From assembly GCA_964567745.1 (NCBI GenBank), contig CAZMNY010000035.1:1-64000 (forward strand): a stretch of DNA of 64,000 nt. The letters run 5' to 3'. The notes under the pieces are model-generated. The model ran no database searches. It saw only the letters and a program-made list of their open reading frames with translations, and was not told where the DNA came from. Shown here in pieces: positions 27,233-37,800 of this stretch. The position numbers were made by a program, and so were the translations under genes. The DNA comes from CAZMNY01 sp964567745. GTDB taxonomy: Bacteria; Planctomycetota; Planctomycetia; Pirellulales; Pirellulaceae. The first letter of the stretch is position 1; each line of letters opens with the position of its first letter.

Positions 27233-27643
27233 TCTGTCTCCAAAGTCGATCCCGCGAGTATGGCGAACATGGCAAGTCCGTTGTTGCTTGAAACGTCGTT
27301 TTCGCTTTTCAAACCAGTCGCCGCGAGCATGGGGATCGTGCAAACTGCCAAAGCGAATTGCGGCGAATCGACGGTGCGAGCGGCCGGCGATCGCCTCTAT
27401 GTCTATTGAAACTTGTGTATCGTCGATCGTCAAATCGCCGGCGCCGGTCAGCGACCCTAGCAAATCGAACTGGAAGCCCCAGCCAGGGGCCCTGACGCTA
27501 AGAAGTCAGCCGGTATCGAAAACGAGTAAAAGACGACACCGCCGCGACAGAATGCATCAAGTCGCGGCAGCGTCGCCAGCTCGCCTTCGTGAAGATCGCA
27601 TGACTGCATTTCAACTCGAAGCCTCTTGTTTATTGAGCTCAGC
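27233..27643. other. Intergenic region upstream of the sigma factor
   Basis: About 410 bases between the sigma start and the stop of the Cys-rich secreted protein on the same strand. The reading frame continues upstream of the sigma start but looks non-coding. No dyad or recognisable promoter was found. Confidence 0.5.
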
Positions 27644-28081
27644 TTAGTCGAATGCCGAGCGGATCGCGTTGATTCCCCGGCGTGCGTTATGGGTAACCGC
27701 GTCGACGGCATTGTCGCAGGCTTGGTCGAGGCGTCGGGCAAGTTCCGGCGCACCCATTCGAAGCAGAACTTCAATGCACTCGTCGCAGGTGGCCTCAATA
27801 TACCGCACGCAATGGCGAGTGCGATCTTTGATTTCATCAATGCATCTTGCCGCAACTGCGCGAGCTCGCTCTACATTGCCATGGCGTAGCAGGAATCGAA
27901 TCTTTCGCAAACACTCGTGGGTCGTCGCGGTGTTGGCGTCCGTGCATCGCGTCACCGCCTGACGCACTTTGGCGATACAGCGTTCGAAGACCGCATCGGG
28001 ATCATGAGCTTGGGCGGATTGAGCCGCGAAGCTCAAGACAGTGGCGGATAGCAGGAAAGCGGCGATGGATCGTTGTCGCAT
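27644..28081 (-). CDS. Secreted helical protein with eight cysteines
   Basis: 145 residues from ATG 28081, which has AGGA about 8 bases before it. The signal peptide MRQRSIAAFLLSATVLSF ends at about residue 26 (QSAQAHDP). The mature part is alpha-helical with regularly spaced cysteines: FERCIAKV, TRCTDANT, HECLRKI, ARCIDEIKDRTRHCVRYIEA, TCDECIEVLLRMG and QACDNAV. The repeat-like spacing suggests disulfide-stabilised helical hairpins. No family is recognised. The frame stays open further upstream, but the signal peptide decides the start. Confidence 0.75.
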   Translation of the reverse strand: MRQRSIAAFLLSATVLSFAAQSAQAHDPDAVFERCIAKVRQAVTRCTDANTATTHECLRKIRFLLRHGNVERARAVAARCIDEIKDRTRHCVRYIEATCDECIEVLLRMGAPELARRLDQACDNAVDAVTHNARRGINAIRSAFD

Positions 28082-28453
28082 GGTTTTGTTCCTAAGACGT
28101 GAGAAAAGAGATAGTTTCTGGGCGGCCGATCGAACCGTGACGCGTGGCGTCTGCACCGTTAGTGCGGCTACTGCCGGATTTCGTGCAGGTGAAATGAAAA
28201 GTTTTTCGGATTTTTTTCGCCAGCGACGGCGGAGTCGCACTGCGGACGAACGGGCCGCTCGCCAAGTGGAATTTGATACGGCCAGACGTTATCATGGGTG
28301 CCCAGTTTGCGAGTTACACGGTCCCACCCATTGATTGCCAACCCAACGGCAGCCACGCCTCGTCGGCCTGCAAGTCTTTCGATTTTCAAGTCGATCGATT
28401 CTTTTCACGAACCCACGCGTCGCAGCCAAAACCATTGCTCGGAGTTCATCGCC
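28082..28453. other. Divergent intergenic region
   Basis: About 370 bases between the Cys-rich gene (minus) and the oxidoreductase gene (plus). It should hold both promoters. An AT-rich stretch lies at 28196-28220. Nothing else is recognised. Confidence 0.5.
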
Positions 28454-29962
28454 ATGTCCAAGCTCACTCGTCGTTCCTTTGTCGCAAAATCGATGGCTGT
28501 CACCGCAGCCGCTTCTTTCGCTCCTCGTTTGAGCCGAGCTCAGGCACCCAGCGAAACGATGGGCGTCGCGATCGTCGGTGCGGGAGGGCGAGGGGGAACG
28601 CATATTGGCGAGTTTCAGAATGACGGGCGAACAAAGATTCTTTATGTCGTTGACGTCGACGAGGCGAAGGGAAATTCGCGAGCCAAAGCGATTGGCAAGA
28701 AGCAAGGTAAGACGCCGAAAGTCGTCAAGGACATGCGGCACGCTTTCGACGACAAGTCCGTCGATATTGTAAGCACGGCGACCCCGAACCACTGGCACGC
28801 CCTCTGCGGCGTTTGGGCGATGCAGGCCGGCAAAGACGCCTACATCGAGAAGCCCGTCTGTCACAACATCGCGGAGGGCAGCGCGCTGATCGCAGCGGCT
28901 CGCAAGTACAATAGGATTTGCCAAGTCGGCACGCAATGTCGATCCAGCAAGGCTGTCCAGGAAGCCGTGAAGTTTATCCAGTCGGGCGGTATCGGCGAAG
29001 TCAATTTCGCTCGCGGACTTTGCTACAAGAGACGCAAATCGATTGGCGCTCGCGGCGACTATCCGATTCCGCCCGAAGTTGACTTCAATCTATGGAGCGG
29101 CCCGGCCGCCTACTCGGATCCTCAACTGACTCGGCAACGATTCCACTACGACTGGCACTGGCAGCGTCTCTATGGCAACGGCGACCTTGGCAATCAAGGT
29201 CCTCACCAAACCGACGTCGCCCGCTGGGGGCTGGGCATCGACACCCACCCCAACAGCGTCATCAGCTACGGCGGCCGACTCGGCTACCAGACTGAGCGCA
29301 AAGACGCCAACTATGTAGACGCGGGCGACACGGCGAATACCGAAGTCTCGATCTACGACTACGGCAAGAAGTGCATCGTCTTCGAAACGCGAGGGCTCGA
29401 TGTGACCGATCCGGCCGACAAGGAAATCAACAAGTTGATGATGAGCAATCGCGGCAACAAGATCGGCGTGATCTTCTACGGCAGCGAAGGCTACGTCGTG
29501 CAGCGCACTTACAGCCACTGCATTGCCTACGACAAAGACCTCAATGTCATCAAGGAGTTCAAGGGCGGCGGCAATCACTTTGGCAACTTCATCAATGCCT
29601 GCGTGAGCCGCAACCGGGAAGATCTCACGGCGGATGTTCGCGAAGGCCATCTCTCCGCAGCGATCAGCCACCTCGGAAATATTTCCTACTACCTGGGCCA
29701 AAACAACAAGGTCGCCGCGGCGGAAGCTCGAGCAGCTGTTAGCGGGTTGAAGAGCCTGGACGACAACGAGGCGACGTTTGATCGGACGATTCAGCACCTG
29801 GTCGACAATAAGGTCGATTTGCAAAACTATCCCATCTCGCTTGGACCGTTTCTCAAGTTCGACGCTGCAAAGGAAGTCTTCCCCGAGTCGGAAGAAGCAA
29901 CAGCGCTGATTTCTCGCGACTACCGCGAAGGATTCCGTTGTCCCAAAGCTAAAGAAGTGTAA
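28454..29962 (+). CDS. Tat-exported Gfo/Idh/MocA family oxidoreductase
   Basis: 502 residues. The Tat leader LTRRSFVAKSMAVTAAASFA opens the protein, so it should be exported folded with its NAD(P) bound. The Rossmann part has VAIVGAGGRGGTH and the family block STATPNHWHALCGVWAM with AYIEKPVCH, which contains the conserved EKP motif. The C-terminal half is the beta-sheet substrate domain. Family members act on sugars or inositols as NAD-dependent dehydrogenases; the substrate cannot be told. GGAG at 28441-28444 supports ATG 28454 over the longer frame. An inverted repeat follows at 30006-30057. Confidence 0.92.
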   Translation: MSKLTRRSFVAKSMAVTAAASFAPRLSRAQAPSETMGVAIVGAGGRGGTHIGEFQNDGRTKILYVVDVDEAKGNSRAKAIGKKQGKTPKVVKDMRHAFDDKSVDIVSTATPNHWHALCGVWAMQAGKDAYIEKPVCHNIAEGSALIAAARKYNRICQVGTQCRSSKAVQEAVKFIQSGGIGEVNFARGLCYKRRKSIGARGDYPIPPEVDFNLWSGPAAYSDPQLTRQRFHYDWHWQRLYGNGDLGNQGPHQTDVARWGLGIDTHPNSVISYGGRLGYQTERKDANYVDAGDTANTEVSIYDYGKKCIVFETRGLDVTDPADKEINKLMMSNRGNKIGVIFYGSEGYVVQRTYSHCIAYDKDLNVIKEFKGGGNHFGNFINACVSRNREDLTADVREGHLSAAISHLGNISYYLGQNNKVAAAEARAAVSGLKSLDDNEATFDRTIQHLVDNKVDLQNYPISLGPFLKFDAAKEVFPESEEATALISRDYREGFRCPKAKEV

Positions 29963-30005
29963 CCAACTCAAGTTGAAGTTGTGAGGAATCACGGCACGTA
30001 CAAGT

Positions 30006-30057
30006 GTCGCCTCTCGCTCCGCGAAAGCTGCGCCACTTTCACAGAGCGAAAGGCGAC
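30006..30057 (+). terminator. Large inverted repeat after the oxidoreductase gene
   Basis: GTCGCCTCTCGCTC (30006-30019) pairs with GAGCGAAAGGCGAC (30044-30057) at 13 of 14 positions around a 24-base loop. There is no T-run, but the hairpin lies between two same-strand genes and may mark a transcript end or processing site. Confidence 0.5.
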
Positions 30058-30091
30058 GTTGGCCGACGAATATTGCTAATCGGAGATCGCC

Positions 30092-32500
30092 GTGCGGACC
30101 AAACTGAATTGCTCTTCAGAACGTCGCGCCGTCTGCGTTATGCTTTTGCTGGTCGTCGGCACCTCGTTCTCGGATTCGGCCGTCCGTGGGCAAGACAAGC
30201 TGAGTTACAACCGCGACATTCGGCCCATACTCGCCGACCGCTGTTTCGCGTGCCATGGCCCCGACGCGAACCACCGAGAAGCCGATTTGCGGTTGGATCT
30301 CGAAGCATCGGCGAAAGAGTCCGCGATCGTTCCCGGAAATTCAGATGAGAGCGAACTCATTGCTCGCCTCCTGCCCGACGCGGGAGATGAGCGGATGCCT
30401 CCGGCCGAGTCGGGCAAGACCGTCTCGGCTGAAGAGGTCACACTCCTTCGACGATGGATCGCTTCTGGCGCCGAGTACGAGCCCTATTGGGCTTACCTCA
30501 AGCCAGCCGAGACCGCACTTCCCAAGATCGCGGACGTCGGCTGGCCGGCGAATTGGATCGATCGTTATGTGCTCGCGAAACTCGAACAAGCGAAGCTAAA
30601 ACCGTCTGCCGATTCGGATCGAGTCACGTTGATTCGCCGAATCTACTTCGATTTGATCGGATTGCCACCGTCGCCGAAAGCCGTCGCAGCCTTTCTGGCT
30701 GACAAGGATGAAGACGCCATCGAACGAGTGATCGACGACCTGCTGGCATCTGATCGGTTCGGCGAACGGATGGCGGTCTACTGGCTCGACTTGGTTCGAT
30801 ACGCCGACACGGTCGGTTATCACGGCGACCAAGACCACAGCATCTCGCCCTATCGCGATTACGTCATCGACGCGTTCAACGACAATATGCCGTTCGATCA
30901 GTTCACGCGTGAGCAACTGGCCGGCGATCTCCTTTTCGACGCGACACTCGACCAAAAAATAGCGACGGGCTACAACCGCATGTTGCAGACGTCGCATGAA
31001 GGCGGCGTTCAACCGAACGAATATTTGGCGATCTATGCGGCCGACCGAGTGCGAAACGTATCGAACGTATGGCTCGGCGCCACCATGGGCTGCTGCCAAT
31101 GCCACGACCATAAGTTTGACCCATTCACGATGGTCGACTTTTACTCGATCGCGGCGTTCTTCGCCGACGTCGATGAAGCTCAGCATTTCCGCGTCGGTTC
31201 GAATGGCCTGCCAACAAAGCGACCGCCGGAACTGACCGTCCTATCCAAACGAGAACGAGCGGAAGAGGCGCGGCTTGAACAACTGCTTGCCGACGTGACT
31301 GCTGAACAAAAAACGCTGAAGAAGGACGAAGCGAAAGCAACAGAACTCAAGGATCTTCAGGCCAAGCAAGAAAGCCTACAAGAGCGGCTTCAAACGCTTC
31401 GCAAGTCCGCGCGTTCGACAATGGTTACCGTCTCGATCAAACCGAGGGAAATGCGAGTGTTGCCGCGAGGCAACTGGCTCGATGACAGCGGACCGATTGC
31501 CGAGCCGGCCATCCCTCGTTTTTTCGGAAGCATCAAAAAGGAGAAGCGACTAACGCGACTCGACTTTGCCAATTGGCTGACGGATGAAGAAGAGGGAATT
31601 GGCGGATTGACGTCGCGAGTGATGGTCAACCGGATTTGGTATTTGTTGCTTGGCGCCGGAATCTCGAATTCACTTGACGATTTTGGAGGGCAGGGCGAGC
31701 CGCCGTCGCACCCGGAATTGCTTGACGCCTTGGCTCTCGATTTAATCGCAAATGATTGGAATCTAAAACGGCTGATCAAGACCGTGTTGATGTCGCGAAC
31801 ATATCGCCAGTCCTCACTCGTCTCCAAGAATCAGGCGGCGCGGGATCCAGGCAATCGGCTATTCGGACGGCAGGCTCGATACCGTTTGCCCGCCGAGTTC
31901 GTTCGAGACAACGCCCTGGCTGTCAGCGGTCTGCTCGTGCTCAAGTATGGCGGACGAAGCGTGCGTCCCTATCAGCCGCCCGGCTATTATCGCCACCTGA
32001 ATTTTCCCAAGCGAGTTTACAAACACGACACCGACGACCACCAATGGAGGCGAGGTGTCTATGTACATTGGCAGCGTCAGTTCCTCCACCCGACGCTTCG
32101 CGCGCTCGACGCCCCCAGTCGCGAAGAGTGCACCGCAAAACGTCCGCAGTCCAACACGCCGCTTGCAGCGATGGCCTTGATGAACGACCCGACGTTCGTC
32201 GAGGCGGCGCGAGAGTTTGGCGCGAGGATTCTTGCTGAAGGCGGTGAGTCGGACAAGAACAAATTGAATCGAGCCTATCTATTGGCTATCTCTCGCGAGC
32301 CGGACGATTTTGAGCAACAAACCATGCTCGACCATCTCGCACAATCGAGACAACACTACCAGGCTCAGCAAAAAGAGGCCGCGAAGTTGACCGGCGTGGG
32401 TCAGGCGAAGAAGTCAGATCAGCCGGACGTCGAGCATGCGGCCTGGACGGCGGTCGCGCGCGTGCTTCTGAATCTCAGCGAAACCGTTACTCGAAACTAA
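30092..32500 (+). CDS. DUF1549/DUF1553 protein with N-terminal cytochrome c-like motif
   Basis: 802 residues from GTG 30092 (CGGAGATCGCC before it). A signal peptide is followed by the PSC1-type cytochrome module SYNRDIRPILADRCFACHGP with heme site CFACH (residues 51-55). DUF1549 covers roughly 170-360 (TLIRRIYFDLIGLPPSPKAV, WLDLVRYADTVGYHGDQDH). After a charged coiled stretch (RAEEARLEQLLADVTAEQKT) DUF1553 follows from about 510 (RLDFANWLTDEEEGIGGLTS, NRIWYLLLGAGISNSLDDFG). This is a large planctomycete family placed outside the cytoplasm and thought to help polysaccharide breakdown; its chemistry is unproven. The DUF1501 gene follows after 4 bases, the usual pairing. Confidence 0.92.
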   Translation: MRTKLNCSSERRAVCVMLLLVVGTSFSDSAVRGQDKLSYNRDIRPILADRCFACHGPDANHREADLRLDLEASAKESAIVPGNSDESELIARLLPDAGDERMPPAESGKTVSAEEVTLLRRWIASGAEYEPYWAYLKPAETALPKIADVGWPANWIDRYVLAKLEQAKLKPSADSDRVTLIRRIYFDLIGLPPSPKAVAAFLADKDEDAIERVIDDLLASDRFGERMAVYWLDLVRYADTVGYHGDQDHSISPYRDYVIDAFNDNMPFDQFTREQLAGDLLFDATLDQKIATGYNRMLQTSHEGGVQPNEYLAIYAADRVRNVSNVWLGATMGCCQCHDHKFDPFTMVDFYSIAAFFADVDEAQHFRVGSNGLPTKRPPELTVLSKRERAEEARLEQLLADVTAEQKTLKKDEAKATELKDLQAKQESLQERLQTLRKSARSTMVTVSIKPREMRVLPRGNWLDDSGPIAEPAIPRFFGSIKKEKRLTRLDFANWLTDEEEGIGGLTSRVMVNRIWYLLLGAGISNSLDDFGGQGEPPSHPELLDALALDLIANDWNLKRLIKTVLMSRTYRQSSLVSKNQAARDPGNRLFGRQARYRLPAEFVRDNALAVSGLLVLKYGGRSVRPYQPPGYYRHLNFPKRVYKHDTDDHQWRRGVYVHWQRQFLHPTLRALDAPSREECTAKRPQSNTPLAAMALMNDPTFVEAAREFGARILAEGGESDKNKLNRAYLLAISREPDDFEQQTMLDHLAQSRQHYQAQQKEAAKLTGVGQAKKSDQPDVEHAAWTAVARVLLNLSETVTRN

Positions 32501-32504
32501 TGCC

Positions 32505-33932
32505 ATGACTGACCTATCTAATAATCGCAGCGCTGCACTGGCCAACCGGCGATCCTTTCTATCGAGTTCGGGTATTGCTTTGGGCGCGACCGCGCTGACG
32601 AGCCTACTCAACCAGGACGCTTCGGCTGCGCCAGCCGGCGTTTCGGGTATGCCGCATTTTCCGGCCAAGGTGAAGCGAGTCATCTTTCTTTGCATGGCGG
32701 GCGGGCCTTCGCACTTAGAGACGTTCGATTTTAAGCCGAAGCTTGCTGAACTCGATGGCAAGCCGATGCCGGCGTCGTTCACGGACGGTCAGCCGATTGC
32801 GCAGCTGCAAGGTAAGACGCTAAAGTGCCAGGGGCCGATGACGAAATTCAAACGCCACGGCGAAAGCGGCTTGGAGATAAGCGACTTTCTCCCTTACCAC
32901 GCCAAGATGGCGGACAACCTGTGCGTCATTAAGTCGTTGGTGACTGAGCAAATCAATCACGACCCGGCTCACACTTACATGAACACGGGCACCGCGATTA
33001 GCGGCCGTCCGTCCATGGGATCGTGGGTCAACTACGGACTTGGCAGCGAATGCGAGGACCTCCCCGGCTTCGTTGTGTTGACGAGCATCGGCGGCCGGAA
33101 TCCGCAACCGATCGCGTCCAGGCAATGGTCCGCTGGATTCTTGCCAAGTCAATTTCAAGGCGTTGAATTCAACGCGGCCGGCGATCCGGTTCATTTTGTC
33201 AGCAACCCGAGCGGAGTCGATTCGAAACAACAGGGCGAGACGGTGGAAGCGATCGCCAAGCTCAATCGCCATCGCAACAAGCTGCTTCGCGACCCCGAAA
33301 TCGATACGAGGACCGAAGCCTACGAGCTGGCGTTTCGCATGCAGACCTCCGTGCCCGATCTGATGGACGTTTCCGACGAACCTCAAGAGGTTCTCGACAT
33401 GTACGGCGCCAAACCGGGCGATGGCTCGTACGCTTCGAATTGCCTGCTCGCCCGCCGACTCGCCGAGCGTGGCGTGAGGTTCATCCACCTCTACCATCGC
33501 GGTTGGGACCACCACGGTGACCTGAAGCGATACATGAACATCTGCTGCGGGCTCACGGACAAGCCGACATACGCGCTCGTGCAAGACCTCAAGAATCGCG
33601 GCATGTTAGACGACACGCTGATCGTTTGGGGCGGCGAGTTTGGGCGAACGCCCATGTTCCAAGGAAAGGGCGGACCGGGGCGCGACCATCACATCAAAGG
33701 CTTCTCAATGTGGCTTGCCGGCGGCGGCGTCAAAGCCGGCTCGGCATACGGCGCAACGGATGAACTCGGCTATCACTCTGTTGAGAACATCGTCCACGTC
33801 AGAGACCTTCACGCCACGATGTTGCAATTGTTGGGCATCGACCACAACCGCTTCCGCGTAAAATTTCAAGGCCTCGATATGAGGCTCACCGGCGTCGAGG
33901 GCGCCAAGGTCGTCAAGGGATTGCTGGCGTAG
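32505..33932 (+). CDS. DUF1501 family secreted protein (operon partner)
   Basis: 475 residues, starting 4 bases after the DUF1549/DUF1553 gene. The leader NRRSFLSSSGIALGATALTS is Tat-like. Family landmarks are IFLCMAGGPSHLETFDFKP, HLYHRGWDHHGDL and LIVWGGEFGRTPMFQGKGG with GRDHH. Its sister at 636 lacks the partner gene. The pair is one of the most conserved two-gene units in planctomycetes; the reaction is unknown. Confidence 0.94.
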   Translation: MTDLSNNRSAALANRRSFLSSSGIALGATALTSLLNQDASAAPAGVSGMPHFPAKVKRVIFLCMAGGPSHLETFDFKPKLAELDGKPMPASFTDGQPIAQLQGKTLKCQGPMTKFKRHGESGLEISDFLPYHAKMADNLCVIKSLVTEQINHDPAHTYMNTGTAISGRPSMGSWVNYGLGSECEDLPGFVVLTSIGGRNPQPIASRQWSAGFLPSQFQGVEFNAAGDPVHFVSNPSGVDSKQQGETVEAIAKLNRHRNKLLRDPEIDTRTEAYELAFRMQTSVPDLMDVSDEPQEVLDMYGAKPGDGSYASNCLLARRLAERGVRFIHLYHRGWDHHGDLKRYMNICCGLTDKPTYALVQDLKNRGMLDDTLIVWGGEFGRTPMFQGKGGPGRDHHIKGFSMWLAGGGVKAGSAYGATDELGYHSVENIVHVRDLHATMLQLLGIDHNRFRVKFQGLDMRLTGVEGAKVVKGLLA

Positions 33933-33982
33933 GATCGACGAGTTCTTGCGTTGCTTTAGACAGCGAAGCTGTATCTGTTTAG

Positions 33983-34687
33983 GTGACCCTGGCTTACGTC
34001 GTCATTTGCCTTCTTCGCTCGAGTCGAGTTACTTCAGCAATTCCTTCGCGCCTTCGTGATCTGAATCCGCGTTTAGGATGTCACGGAGAATTCGCTTGGC
34101 GAGGTCAATCCCCGTTCTGTGATAGCGCCCGAGTCAATCGCCGCCAATCACAAGGCCACGGGAGCGGAAACGCATTTCCCCCTCAATTGAAGCGCCGGCT
34201 CCGAGTATTGTTGCGAAATCGCAGTCTGCCCAATGAACTGCAGCACGAACTCAATGCTCGGTCGACGCGACTTTGGGGCGGTGCGAAAGGCGACACCGTC
34301 AAGATTGGCAGCCTAACCGTGGGGCATATCGGCAGAGCCGTGTTTTACAAGAACGCGCGTGGGCGCCGAGGTCGGTTGCGGATCAGTCGCCCCGCAATGA
34401 ATGACGCCACCGGCTATTTCGCTGTTCTTGCCGCAAAAGCGACTTCCTACACGACGATTCGGCTCACGGGTCTAGAAATTAATAAGCCCTATGCGTGGTC
34501 GATCGACGACGCGGACGGTGCCTATCATTTTACGGTCTCCAATTTGGGACAGGTGGTCGTCGACAAAAAGGTCCGCACGGTGCGAAAGCTAGACATCGGC
34601 TTGGCGGCAACCGTGCGAAGCCGCGGAAACGAGGTGGATCTCAAGGTTTGGACGGACCACCAGGTTGCGCCGGAGGATAGAACTTAG
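33983..34687 (+). CDS. Possible hypothetical protein
   Basis: A 234-residue frame. The first 80 residues are Arg/Ser-rich and not convincing. From about residue 105 the sequence becomes beta-rich and protein-like: VKIGSLTVGHIGRAVFYKN, TTIRLTGLEINKPYAWSIDD, YHFTVSNLGQVVVDKKVR. A real start inside the frame cannot be fixed. No family is recognised. If it is not coding, 33933-34853 is a 920-base intergenic stretch with one repeat copy. Confidence 0.35.
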   Translation: MTLAYVVICLLRSSRVTSAIPSRLRDLNPRLGCHGEFAWRGQSPFCDSARVNRRQSQGHGSGNAFPPQLKRRLRVLLRNRSLPNELQHELNARSTRLWGGAKGDTVKIGSLTVGHIGRAVFYKNARGRRGRLRISRPAMNDATGYFAVLAAKATSYTTIRLTGLEINKPYAWSIDDADGAYHFTVSNLGQVVVDKKVRTVRKLDIGLAATVRSRGNEVDLKVWTDHQVAPEDRT

Positions 34688-34771
34688 AGCTGTCGCACGA
34701 GAGCCCTACGGGCGGAACGCGGCAGGGGATTGCGCGATTCAAGCTGCGGTGAAATCGGTGCAGATTTTCAA

Positions 34772-34802
34772 GCGCCTTGCCTACGGCGACGGGATAAACG
34801 AA
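34772..34802 (+). repeat. Dispersed repeat, copy 3
   Basis: GCGCCTTGCCTACGGCGACG followed by GGATAAACGAA: the same family as 6327-6366, 12588-12620 and 46431-46469, with a few substitutions. Confidence 0.55.
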
Positions 34803-34853
34803 CTATCGCGGCGACTGAAAGGCCCTGCCACGGGACCTCTGGTTTAACTGCGA

Positions 34854-37800
34854 TTACTTGAACATGGCGTGGTTCGGATCTCCCCGCGATAGCAGATAGG
34901 CCATCAGGTCGAGTACTTCTTCTTCGGTCATCGTGTCGAGCAAGCCTTCGGGCATCATCGAGGAAGGCGACGGCCTCATCTCCTCAATTTGAGTTCGATC
35001 GACATTGGTCAAGGCTCCGGGGTCGAGCATGTTGGTTTGCACTCGATAGGAATCGCCCGCAAGATTGACGATGCGGCCCACCACGACTTTGCCGTCGGCG
35101 GTCGCGATTTGCACGGCTGCGTATTGATCGCTGATCACTTTGTTCGGTTCGACGACGGACTCAAGAATGTCGCGCGAACTAAAGCGGCCCGAGAGAATGG
35201 TCAAGTCGGGCCCAACCGAGCCGCCTTGCCCATCGAATCGGTGGCAAGCAAAGCAGTTTCCGGCAGCGAACAGACGGCGCCCTTTCGCAAAATCACGCCC
35301 GTTGAGCTTGCCCGCGACGAGCGGCGTGAGTTGGCTGAGTTTCCATTTCTTCACAAACTCGCGGGGTTCGATTGCAACGGAAGTCACTTCGCCACTCGGC
35401 TTCGCATTCAGAATCTCCGCCAAACGAATCCGATCTTCGGCGCTGAGTCTTGTAATCGCCTCTTCTCGAATTCGCTGAACGAACGTGGCGAAACTGGCGC
35501 CGCCTCGGTATCCCAGCGCGCGAACAAACCAGCGGAAATACTGCTGGCGGAGCTCCAAAGTCCAGCCCACGGTCACGTGTCGCAACGTTTTCGCCAAATC
35601 AATCTGCTCTTCCTGAGTCGGCGACTCGTTCAACAACTTGACGATTCGCTCAGTCACGTACGGAGCTTGGACGTAGGCAAGCAGTTCGGCGAGGTGGCCG
35701 TTGATCTTGTTGTCTTCACTGGGAAAATGCTCGTCGGCCAGCCGGGCAATCGCCTGCCGTTGCTCTTCGCTCGGCGGAGCGATTCGCACAAACACAAGCG
35801 ATGCGATTCGCAACAACTCGAGCTTTTGGCTGCGAGTGAGGGACGGCCATTCGAGACTTTGGAAGGCATTCAGAATTCTGTCGCGGTCTTCCGCCGCTTC
35901 GTCCGACACTTCGGCCGGGTTGGACCAATCCGGCAGAGGCGTATCGATGTTAGGGTCTTTCCCCTTTTCCGTTCGCGAATAGGTGCGGACCAGGGCCAGC
36001 AGTGATGACAACTTGGTTTGAGTATCCGTTTCAGCCATCGCCCGGTCGCGCCACTCGTCTCGAGGTCGATGCTCAAGTGCGATGCGAGCCGCAAAGCGAA
36101 TCGCTCGGTCCGAATGGCCGAGGTGCTCCCATACGATGTCAACGGCATCCGCGTGATCACCCAAGTGGAACGACTCCAGTTTTCTACGCAGCCGCCGCAG
36201 TTCCGAACCCTTCGCCTGCGCGGCCGTGACCGGCTTCGTCGACTCGTTGCCGCTATACGTGACGCGGTAGAGTCCGGACTGGACCTTGCGCCCGCCGATC
36301 AAGAAATACATCGCGCCGTCTTTGCGATTGATCACGACATCGGTCAGCGGCAGAGGCGTGCCTGTGACGAACTCATCAAACTTGGCCGCATATGTGGCGC
36401 CATTCGGCTCGAGATGCACGGCGTACATCTTGCCGTAGCTCCAGTCAGAAATGAACATGGCCTGTTGGTATTTGGCGGGAAACGCAGCGCCATACCCGAA
36501 AGTCACACCCGTGGGCGAGCCGGGGCCGATGTTGACGACCGGCGGTACACTGTCCGGAAACTCGACCGGCCATTTTCCGGCGCCGCTGCGCCATCCAAAT
36601 TCTGAGCCGCTCGTGACGTGGCAAATGCGAGTTGGCCGATACCAGGGCGTGTTGAGATCCCATTCCATGTCGGCGTCGTACGCGAATAGTTCGCCTTCGG
36701 AATTAAATGCGCCGTCGTACTGGTTGCGAAAACCGGTCGACATCAGCTCCCAATTCTGTCCCTCCGGATCGATACGGCAAATGTAACCGCCCGGAGCGCG
36801 AACGCCTCGCATGAATCGGCCTTGGACGCGAGGCAGCAGCAAGTCTTCGTCCCACGTTTGCGGAACGCGCGAGGTCTTGATTTCCGTGAGCGCTGTTCGG
36901 TTGCCGCAGACCACGACGAGCGATTTTCCGTCGGGATGCGGCAGGATCGCGTGCGGACCGTGTTCGCCGGTCCCATGGAGCGGTCGCAACATCTTGACCG
37001 TGTCGAGATTGTCGTCGCCGTCGGTGTCGAGCACGCGGTAGAGTCCGCCCTCGTATTTCGCACCCTTGTTGACGTTCACATAGAGGCTGCCGAAAGCCCA
37101 CAACAAGCCATGCGCCTCGCCGAGTTCAACATCGATCTTCGCGACCTTCGTCTCGCTCGGGGTCGCCCCCGGCTCAACACGGTAAAGCGATCCGTACTGG
37201 TCCGATACAATCAGTCGCCCCTTGGGATCGACACACATGCTGACCCACGAGCCCTGCGTCACCTTGGGAACGGAATAAAGCAGTTCGGCCTGGAAACCTT
37301 CTGCCATTTTCAGTGACGCAGCATCGGTCGCGGTCGGTTTCTTCGCGGCTGGGTATTTCTTGAGACGAAGATTGCGAAACTGAACTTTCATCGCCGGGCC
37401 GCGATGAACTTGAAGCGCCAAAAGACCTTCTAATTCTCGCTCGGAAATTTGATTGTCGAGCACTTCCACCGTTGTCTTGCCATCGACGCGATGAATCAAC
37501 CGATTGCCCCGAGCAATAATGGACAGTTGATGCCACTTGGTGACGTCGACGGCCGTCACTTTACCCTTGAGTTTGCCAACCTTTTTGCCGCCATTGCGAT
37601 TGACGTCAACTCGCTGGCCGCGCCGAGCAACAATGCCGCGCCCTCTCTCGTCATACAACATGCCAAGGTAGGGCGGGTTGGAGTGAATGTCAGCTTGATA
37701 TCCCGCAACCGACCATTTGCCGGCCTTCGTATTCAGTCGACTTCGATACTGCACGCCCGAGTTGTTCTTGCCCTCAAGACGAAACTCGCAGCGCAACTCA

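Noticed and set aside
28294..28331. ATGGGTG/CACCCAT 7-bp inverted repeat
   Set aside because: It is short, has a long loop and no supporting context.
29090..29992. 300-residue minus-strand frame opposite the oxidoreductase
   Set aside because: The plus-strand gene has a full Gfo/Idh/MocA signature; the opposite frame has no domain.
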